Origin: an uncultured Acidobacteriota bacterium
GTDB lineage: Bacteria; Acidobacteriota; Blastocatellia; Pyrinomonadales; Pyrinomonadaceae
Reading direction: 5' to 3'
Assembly (NCBI GenBank): GCA_902826795.1
Contig: CADEGD010000036.1
Span: 1-42,139, forward strand
Length of the DNA: 42,139 nucleotides
The translations under genes were made by a program, and so were the position numbers. This document shows, piece after piece, positions 35,400-42,139 of the stretch. The notes under the pieces were generated by a model. It ran no database searches and was not told where the DNA came from. It saw only the letters and a list, made by a program, of their open reading frames with translations. Positions within the stretch are counted from its first letter, which is position 1, and every line of letters begins with the position of its first letter.

Positions 35400-35457
35400 T
35401 CGCCGTCTGCGAACAGGGGCTCATATGCTAAAATCATCACTTATACCTCGATAAGCT

Positions 35458-37131
<1,674 letters not shown>

Positions 37132-37228
37132 TCTTGCGTAAGTTTTCGAGTTTCGGCTTGAAGCCGGTATGATCCGCCCGCCCAGGCAGTACTGCGGCTG
37201 ATACAAAGTTAATCTGTCCAAATAGCCT

Positions 37229-37255
37229 GTCCGAAATATTTTGCTGTCTTTCGTC
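37229..37255 (+). promoter_or_regulatory. Shared leader element of the M91-like genes, copy 2
   Basis: GTCCGAAATATTTTGC followed by TGTCTTTCGTC, ending 39 bases before ATG 37295. The 16-base core is identical to copy 1 at 20149-20174 (minus), and TTTCGTC after it is also shared. The gene bodies have diverged much more, so the element is probably under selection. Confidence 0.6.
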
Positions 37256-37294
37256 TTTTACAGACGGCTATCCTTTCTCAGCCGTTATATAAAG

Positions 37295-38158
37295 ATGATC
37301 CAGTTTCAAAGATATCCCATCTTCATCCTCTATTCGTTAAATCGGCAAAGGGCTGTTGAATCGCTCTCCAACGAATATCAGCGAATACGCAATCAGGCCC
37401 AGAATTCCGCCTTCGAGGGGCTGAAAAAACTAGACCATGGGCGATTTCTCCGACAGACAGAGGTTTACTCCGATAATCAAAAGCTGATGGACGCAGCCAA
37501 GCAATGGCAGTTAATGGAGGACATGGATTGGAAGTATAAGAAGGAGATCGAAGCCTATGAGAGCGAGATCAAGCGGCTTCTGACGATCATTTCGCAGACG
37601 AGCATCGGTTCCTTGGTGCTGAATGCGATCAGCCGTACTTCCAAAGTGTGGATCATTCCGGCGCTCTTTACCGGAGCGAAAGCTATAACCGATTGCACGA
37701 CCGAATCAGAAGGCGGCGGGATCAGGATCCACTTTGACCCTAAAGTGTTCAGGCGAAATGTTGAAGCTCCGACGGTGATCGCGGACACACGAGAATCGAC
37801 GCTGCTGCATGAGTTAGTACACGCGATGCGATTTTCAAACAAGCGATTCAACAGGCAGCCCGTTCCCGGTCCCCGCCAGGCAAACTTTCCGGATACCGAA
37901 GAATTTATCGCAACGCAGATCGAGAACATCTATCGCGGAAGCAGAAAACAAAACGACCTTTACGATCCGTATCGCGGCGAGGTGATGATGCGAAAGGACA
38001 CGATGTATCAATGGCTGGCCGACGATGATGAAACGCTCAGGCTGCTGAAACACTTCGTGGACACCGAACCCGTCGCCGCCCAATCGGTCGCCCTGAAGCA
38101 GCCCGATTTCAACCCGTTTCGCGATTACGCAAAGATCGTTGCGAGATCACGGAAGTAG
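37295..38158 (+). CDS. Putative zinc metallopeptidase (M91-like, HELVH), paralogue 2
   Basis: 287 residues from ATG 37295; an in-frame extension to 37241 crosses the leader and is rejected. HELVH is at 172-176 after GGGIRIHFDP and before TEEFIATQIENIY, with the second glutamate the likely third zinc ligand. The segments shared with the copy at 19233-20108 are QF-x3-PI-x3-YSLNRQ at the N-terminus, EGLKKLDHGRF, the WQL helix, the zinc site and NPFRD near the C-terminus. No signal peptide is present, so it acts in the cytosol or is delivered by another route. The HTH-nucleotidyltransferase gene starts 64 bp downstream but has its own promoter and operator. Confidence 0.75.
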   Translation: MIQFQRYPIFILYSLNRQRAVESLSNEYQRIRNQAQNSAFEGLKKLDHGRFLRQTEVYSDNQKLMDAAKQWQLMEDMDWKYKKEIEAYESEIKRLLTIISQTSIGSLVLNAISRTSKVWIIPALFTGAKAITDCTTESEGGGIRIHFDPKVFRRNVEAPTVIADTRESTLLHELVHAMRFSNKRFNRQPVPGPRQANFPDTEEFIATQIENIYRGSRKQNDLYDPYRGEVMMRKDTMYQWLADDDETLRLLKHFVDTEPVAAQSVALKQPDFNPFRDYAKIVARSRK

Positions 38159-38182
38159 TCTGTGTTCCCAGCCAATTAGGTA

Positions 38183-38211
38183 TTGACAGATATACGCATA
38201 GTGCGTAAAAC
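38183..38211 (+). promoter_or_regulatory. Promoter of the HTH-nucleotidyltransferase gene
   Basis: A consensus TTGACA (38183-38188), 17-base spacer and TAAAAC (38206-38211). Transcription should start about 38218, four bases before ATG 38222, so the mRNA would be nearly leaderless, in line with the lack of a ribosome site. Confidence 0.6.
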
Positions 38212-38228
38212 TATACGCAGAATGCGTA
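38193..38228. promoter_or_regulatory. Tandem palindromic operator
   Basis: TACGCA-tag-TGCGTA (38193-38207) and TACGCA-gaa-TGCGTA (38214-38228) have identical six-base arms and centres 21 bp apart, two helical turns. The first overlaps the promoter spacer and the -10 box; the second covers the transcription start and start codon. This fits binding by dimers that repress the promoter. Confidence 0.75.
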
Positions 38229-38839
38229 TTCGTCCGATCGATACGATCCTTTCGCCCGTTCAGCAGGATATTCTCGCGGCAACCTACGAGAATCCGGCGA
38301 AGTGGTGGTATCTAACCGAGCTTGCGTCCATATCAAACAGGACGGCGTCGAGCCTTCAACGCGAACTTAGGTCATTTGAGGCGGGCGGATTACTGGAATC
38401 GAGACGTGACGGCGGGCGTGTGTATTATCGAGCGGGAACAGGATCTGTTCTGTTTGAACCTATCAGGGAGATCGTCGACCGTTCGTTGGGCATTGAGATT
38501 CAAATAGCGAAGTCGATAGAGCCCCTCGCTTCCGACATTGATGCTTTGTTCATTTATGGTTCGGTCGCTCGCGGTGACGAAGGCCCCGGAAGCGATGTTG
38601 ACGTTCTGAGTATCGGGAAGGTCGGCCTTGCTAAACTTGCGAAGACCCTTCGACCACTTGAGAAGAGATTTCGACGCGAGTTCAACGTGAGTTGTTACGC
38701 GCTGCAGGAATTTTCCGAAAAGCTGAAGGGCGGCAATCATTTTCTCAACTCTTTGCGGGATGAGCCGAAGATATTTATAGTTGGAAGCGAAGATGTCTTT
38801 GGCAGACGCCCTGGCAAACGGGCACGTAAAGAAATATGA
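38222..38839 (+). CDS. ArsR-like HTH protein fused to a minimal nucleotidyltransferase (MNT) domain
   Basis: 205 residues from ATG 38222; a TTG at 38183 would add 13 residues but is the promoter -35 box itself. Residues about 10-75 form a winged helix (LAATYENPAKWWYLTELASI, then NRTASSLQRELRSFEAGGLL and wing RVYYRAG). Residues about 100-200 are an MNT domain with FIYGSVARGDEGPGSDVDVL: Gly113-Ser114 and the metal-binding Asp125 and Asp127. MNT proteins are antitoxin-like in HEPN/MNT pairs, where they AMPylate the toxin; no HEPN gene is seen here. The tandem palindrome suggests autoregulation by the HTH. Confidence 0.85.
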   Translation: MRIRPIDTILSPVQQDILAATYENPAKWWYLTELASISNRTASSLQRELRSFEAGGLLESRRDGGRVYYRAGTGSVLFEPIREIVDRSLGIEIQIAKSIEPLASDIDALFIYGSVARGDEGPGSDVDVLSIGKVGLAKLAKTLRPLEKRFRREFNVSCYALQEFSEKLKGGNHFLNSLRDEPKIFIVGSEDVFGRRPGKRARKEI

Positions 38840-38876
38840 GACCGGGAAATAGGCTGGTATATTGGCGCGAGCCTAG

Positions 38877-39446
38877 TCAATTGCCTAACTTTCTGCAGCC
38901 GGCGAAGGCATACATCGTTTCGTAGATGCGAAAGATCGCAGGTGAGGTGTCGGCAATCAAGTAGGTCCGCGACCTGACAGAGCCGCCCGACCGGACACTG
39001 ACCACAAGGCTCTCTCTTGAGCAATCCTTACAACCAGCGATCTGTTCGCGGCTATTCGCCTCGAAGACCAACGGCCGTTGGACGAAGGCCTGCAGATTGT
39101 CATGGATATCAACGGGTACATCAGCGAGGATCAGAGCATCCTTGTCAAAACCGCAGTAAGCTTTCCGATCGGAGTTTATGGCGGCAACAGTTCGAAATCC
39201 GGAAAATCCGCCCTCGGAAACGAGGCTGATCGCCCAACTGTTTCCGGTCCGTCCTACAAAGCTGTCGATGAATCGGGGAGCCGGATTTTGCAGTTCGGTT
39301 TGTCGCTCGTTCAGATCCGCGATCCGCTTTTCCTGCTCTTCACTGAGCTGCTCCCGGCGGTTACGTTCGGCGGCTTTCTTGCTGTCCTGGCAGATGGCAC
39401 TTCCGGCGAGAATTAGGACGAAGATTAAGATAACGATGGCTTTCAT
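38877..39446 (-). CDS. Secreted hypothetical protein
   Basis: 189 residues from ATG 39446, with GGAGGT five bases upstream; the GTG one codon earlier is too close to the ribosome site. Signal peptide KAIVILIFVLILAGSAIC, with the cysteine possibly a non-canonical lipobox. A charged helix (about 22-50: KKAAERNRREQLSEEQEKRI) precedes a domain with four cysteines (YCGFDKD, CKDC, AFAGCRK) that may form disulfides. No family recognised. Confidence 0.75.
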   Translation of the reverse strand: MKAIVILIFVLILAGSAICQDSKKAAERNRREQLSEEQEKRIADLNERQTELQNPAPRFIDSFVGRTGNSWAISLVSEGGFSGFRTVAAINSDRKAYCGFDKDALILADVPVDIHDNLQAFVQRPLVFEANSREQIAGCKDCSRESLVVSVRSGGSVRSRTYLIADTSPAIFRIYETMYAFAGCRKLGN

Positions 39447-39529
39447 CACATACCTCCGCGTTGACCTCTATTTATAGCATAACGGAAAGAGCTTCGAGGG
39501 TTTTGCTGGCTAGGCGGCAAGCCACAGGA

Positions 39530-40537
39530 TCAAGCTCTCTTTTTCAATTCCTTAACCTCGTTTTTAAGACGCTCCAGCCCCTTGACCATGGCGTTCTGAC
39601 GTTTGAATTCGTCGAGAGGCTGGATGGGCGTGCCCCACCAGAGGCCGGGGCGGACGATCTTACCCGGGAGTACACCGGCCTGCGAGCCGATGACCGCGCC
39701 GCTTTTTACCGTCACGTGGTCGCCGAAGCCGACTTGGCCGCCGATCACGCAGTCGTCTTCGATAATGACGCTGCCTGAGATTCCGGTTTGCGCGGCGATG
39801 ACGCAGCGTTTGCCGATCGAAACGTTGTGGCCGACCTGGACGAGGTTGTCGATCTTCGTGCCTTCGCCGATGCGGGTCTCGCCGAGCGCTCCGCGGTCGA
39901 TGCAAGTGTTCGCCCCGATCTCGACGTTGTCTTCAATGACGACGGTGCCGATCTGAGGGAACTTGATGTAGTTTTTATTATCGTCTTTCACGTATCCAAA
40001 GCCGTCGGCTCCGATAACGACGCCGGCGTGAAGGACGACGTTGTTGCCGATCGTTGTGTTTTCGTAAAGGACGACGTTTGCATGGATAACGCAGTTATCG
40101 CCGATGGTGACGTTATCAGCGACGCGGACGCCAGCGTGGATCTGAGTTCCTTCGCCGATCCGTGAGCTATCTGCGATGACGGCGGATCCATGGTGGCCGG
40201 CTCCTCGCGCCGGGCGAAGGAGTTTTGCTGCGGCTTTAGCGAACGCGAGTTTGGGGTTGGATGTCAGGATAAGAGGCACGCTCGCTCGTGTTTCTGCCTG
40301 TCCCGCCGGTTCGTCTGAGCCACGCTCGTTAACACTCGCGTTTTCGCCTGGAACGCCTGAAGTCGTCACTCTTACCAGGACGCACGACGCTTCAGTGTCG
40401 GGAATATCGCCGTCTTTTTCGAAGAAGGCGAGTTGGCCGGGTTGGGCTCGGTTTATATCGGCCACCGATGTGATCTCAATGTCGCCGTCGCCAATCAGTT
40501 CACCGCCGACGAGTTCTGCGATTTCGCGGAGTTTCAT
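39530..40537 (-). CDS. lpxD: UDP-3-O-acylglucosamine N-acyltransferase
   Basis: A 335-residue enzyme that adds the N-linked hydroxyacyl chain in lipid A synthesis. The N-terminal uridine-binding domain (about 1-105) begins [19 protein letters not shown]; the left-handed beta-helix (about 110-320) has hexapeptides [20 protein letters not shown] and a run around [20 protein letters not shown], followed by a C-terminal helix ([14 protein letters not shown]). About 29 residues (59-87, [20 protein letters not shown] and beyond) are inserted between the strand SCVLVRV and NPKLAFA. The DNA there (40277-40363) holds an imperfect direct repeat. Confidence 0.93.
   Translation of the reverse strand: MKLREIAELVGGELIGDGDIEITSVADINRAQPGQLAFFEKDGDIPDTEASCVLVRVTTSGVPGENASVNERGSDEPAGQAETRASVPLILTSNPKLAFAKAAAKLLRPARGAGHHGSAVIADSSRIGEGTQIHAGVRVADNVTIGDNCVIHANVVLYENTTIGNNVVLHAGVVIGADGFGYVKDDNKNYIKFPQIGTVVIEDNVEIGANTCIDRGALGETRIGEGTKIDNLVQVGHNVSIGKRCVIAAQTGISGSVIIEDDCVIGGQVGFGDHVTVKSGAVIGSQAGVLPGKIVRPGLWWGTPIQPLDEFKRQNAMVKGLERLKNEVKELKKRA
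40277..40350. repeat. Imperfect direct repeat forming an insertion in lpxD
   Basis: CACGCTCG followed by a variable core and GTTTCTGCCTG (40277-40300), and CACGCTCG...GTTTTCGCCTG (40321-40350). The region codes for residues absent from other LpxD proteins. Confidence 0.5.
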
Positions 40538-40633
40538 TGGAGATTACTTTAGTGATAGCCGCGGAAAGGCGCAAGAAGCGCAAAATGACCGATACAAATT
40601 TTTGAGTTTTTTAGTGGCGATGATTCTTCCGGA

Positions 40634-40924
40634 CTATTGATTCAACGCGGAGCTGCGTTCGGCAGCGTCAATGGCGGATTGGAGAAAAATTTCGAGGCCT
40701 TCGATGGAGACGCCGGAATGAGTTTCGAGCCGTTTAAGGATCGGGGCGGAATCGCTGTCGAGAAAATCGAGATCGGCGAGATCTACGGTAACGTGAGCGC
40801 CGGAATCTTCGTGGATCTGATCGGCAAGGCGCTCGAGCAAAAGGGCATCGTCGACGAGCATATCGCCCTCGACCTGAAGATATGTCCGCCCTCCGGACTC
40901 GCGTTGCGTGATCTGTGTCGGCAT
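40634..40924 (-). CDS. STAS-domain protein (anti-sigma-factor antagonist-like)
   Basis: 96 residues from ATG 40924; an in-frame start at 40945 is less likely. The STAS fold is seen in ITQRESGGRTYLQVEGDM, a helix with LLERLADQIHEDSGAHVTVDL and the phosphorylation-loop equivalent LDFLDSDSAPIL, where Ser57 aligns with the target serine of SpoIIAA. No cognate kinase is in the window. Confidence 0.8.
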   Translation of the reverse strand: MPTQITQRESGGRTYLQVEGDMLVDDALLLERLADQIHEDSGAHVTVDLADLDFLDSDSAPILKRLETHSGVSIEGLEIFLQSAIDAAERSSALNQ

Positions 40925-41009
40925 TGAACTAAACCTTTGACGCAAGAAATACGCAAAAGGTTACCAATGGTTGCAGGAAATTCCTAGCTCAACTCATCTG
41001 CTTCATCCT

Positions 41010-41076
41010 GTTCATCTTGTTCTGTGGTCCTTCTGAAATAACCACAGGATAAGAAGAATAAGAAGAGCCAGAAGAT
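41010..41076. repeat. Dispersed imperfect palindrome, copy 2
   Basis: The first 20 bases are identical to 25792-25811; the second half (AACCACAGGATAAGAAGAA) pairs with the first half (GTGGTC). It lies downstream of the DMT transporter stop. Confidence 0.6.
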
Positions 41077-41084
41077 CAGTTGTA

Positions 41085-41990
41085 CTAATGTAACGAGCTT
41101 CTCTTACGTTTTGTAGTGAGCCAAACTCCCGCAAATACGAGTACAGCAGCGACGGCAAATTTCAAATCAACAATCTCGTTAAGAAAAATAACCGCGAGTA
41201 TAAAGCCGATTATCGGTTGAAGATAAATGTACACCGCGACGACTGACGGATTCACTTTTGACAGGGCGTAGGCATTCAATAAATAGGGTCCGGCGGTCGC
41301 AACGACCGAGATGTAAGCTACCAGCAGCCAGATGTTGGTGCTAACGGCGGTTACGTCGATATTGCTGAGAGATATTATGCCGAGCGGCACGCAGATAGTG
41401 CTCGCGAAAATAAAGATCCACATCATCGAGCGGAACGCTCCATTGCGCGTGATCGTTTCTTTCGAGACGGCGACGAATACGCCGTAGCTTAGCGAGTTTG
41501 CAATGATCATCACGTCGCCAAGCGTCGTTTCAGACGAGAAACTGGCGTTACGCGGGTCAATTAAATAAATCACGCCGACCGCCGCTAGTACGATGCCAAT
41601 AACCTTGATAAGCCTGAGCTTTTCGGTGCCGAGAATGGCGCTGATCGCGAGCGTGAAGATCGGGATAGTGACGGCTAGCAGGGAAGTGTTCGACGCCTTT
41701 GTCAGCGAAAGTCCGCCAATGAATAGAAGCTGATTGAAGGTGACCGCGAATAGACTGATCGCGGCGAGTTTGATGTAGTCTTCCCTGTACTGCAGCCAGA
41801 AACGTCTTCGAGCGATTTGAACAACTGCGAGGACGAGAGCGGTTATTCCAACGCGAAAGCCGACCAGCGAAACCGCCGGCAGCACGTTCAATACAACCTT
41901 TCCGATCACCGGCAGCGACCCGAACAGCACCTGCACGCCGAGGAGAGCGAGGTGCGGCGTTAGGTCACTTTCTCGAGTTTCAGGGCGCAA
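41085..41990 (-). CDS. DMT-superfamily (EamA) transporter
   Basis: A 301-residue inner-membrane protein with ten predicted helices in two EamA repeats (LLGVQVLFGSLPVIGKVVLN, LFAVTFNQLLFIGGLSLTKA, then LGDVMIIANSLSYGVFVAVS, YIYLQPIIGFILAVIFLNE). A TTG start at 41990 lies three bases after the stop of the preceding gene. The substrate is unknown; relatives export amino acids or metabolites. Confidence 0.85.
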   Translation of the reverse strand: MRPETRESDLTPHLALLGVQVLFGSLPVIGKVVLNVLPAVSLVGFRVGITALVLAVVQIARRRFWLQYREDYIKLAAISLFAVTFNQLLFIGGLSLTKASNTSLLAVTIPIFTLAISAILGTEKLRLIKVIGIVLAAVGVIYLIDPRNASFSSETTLGDVMIIANSLSYGVFVAVSKETITRNGAFRSMMWIFIFASTICVPLGIISLSNIDVTAVSTNIWLLVAYISVVATAGPYLLNAYALSKVNPSVVAVYIYLQPIIGFILAVIFLNEIVDLKFAVAAVLVFAGVWLTTKRKRSSLH

Positions 41991-41993
41991 TTG

Positions 41994-42139
41994 TTATGCC
42001 GATTCGAGAACTGATTCGGCGGCCTTGGTCGGCAGGGTTACGAAGACGAAATTATCTTTCGGATAAAGATAGTCCTCGCCTTCGTCGTCTATGATTCGTA
42101 CGTAGTTGGATCTCGCGGCTGATTCGTCGGGGAGGACTT
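41994..42139 (-). CDS. Hypothetical protein, C-terminal fragment (cut by window edge)
   Basis: About 47 residues ending at TAA (41994-41996), with SNYVRIIDDEGEDYLYPKDN followed by FVFVTLPTKAAESVLESA. This IDDEGEDYLYP pattern recurs in short regulator-like proteins, but I cannot name the family. It is directly upstream of the EamA gene with a three-base gap, so they form an operon. Confidence 0.55.
   Translation of the reverse strand, partial: VLPDESAARSNYVRIIDDEGEDYLYPKDNFVFVTLPTKAAESVLESA

Noticed and set aside
38836..38925. A 29-codon frame overlapping the HTH-MNT stop (ATGA), considered as a toxin partner
   Set aside because: Too short for a HEPN toxin, overlaps the converging secreted-protein gene and shows no family features.

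Overview
The window looks like chromosomal DNA of an Acidobacteriota member, most plausibly class Blastocatellia (Pyrinomonadaceae-like). This is inferred from gene content: a winged-helix/TPR membrane regulator, Asn/Ala-rich lipoproteins with an LGMAC lipobox, a TIGR03437-like C-terminal domain, a ChaN/LolA-type protein and LPS genes of a Gram-negative envelope (lpxB, lpxD, lptD). Many short palindromic repeats lie between and inside genes. There is no rRNA, no tRNA I can recognise, no CRISPR array, no intact insertion sequence and no prophage module.

Layout. 1-4.4 kb: the 5' end of a class-III aminotransferase, a winged-helix/TPR regulator, a LysM-like protein of unknown role and a secreted protein. 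4.5-7.1 kb: a hypothetical protein and a YyaL-type thioredoxin-domain protein carrying palindromic inserts in frame. 7.2-8.1 kb: two low-complexity lipoproteins, each with a terminator. 8.5-13.7 kb: a GAF/degenerate-GGDEF protein, an NTF2-like protein, a beta-CASP metallo-beta-lactamase, a Uma2 nuclease-fold protein, an AraC-type regulator and a DUF6265 protein. 13.7-18.8 kb: a YflT-like stress protein, a ChaN-LolA fusion broken by a frameshift, YraN, a sorbosone-dehydrogenase-like protein and a FAS1 lipoprotein. 19.2-26.9 kb: an M91-like zinc peptidase, lpxB, a secreted beta-propeller protein, a spermidine-synthase/MFS fusion and ilvE. 27-30.3 kb: an apparently AT-richer accessory stretch with a frameshifted UPF0489 (peptide-arginase family) gene, an HNH-like gene and a composite repeat cluster. 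30.3-35.4 kb: lptD, a sigma-54 response regulator, a lipoprotein and a DUF3828-like protein. 35.4-38.8 kb: an acyl-CoA mutase large subunit with isobutyryl-CoA-mutase-type active-site residues, a second M91-like peptidase and an HTH-nucleotidyltransferase with a two-site operator. 38.9-42.1 kb: a secreted protein, lpxD, a STAS protein, a DMT transporter and the 3' end of another gene.

The most unusual material: (1) two paralogous cytosolic HExxH proteins 17 kb apart share a 16-bp identical leader element at the same distance from their ATGs; (2) the HTH-MNT gene has two identical-arm palindromes 21 bp apart, one covering its start codon; (3) palindromic elements sit in frame inside the YyaL-type gene, and one of them recurs almost identically 29 kb away in an intergenic region; (4) the mutase carries Phe and Gln where methylmalonyl-CoA mutase has Tyr89 and Arg207; (5) two genes are interrupted by single frameshifts. 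All functional statements are from reading sequence and family knowledge; no searches were run.
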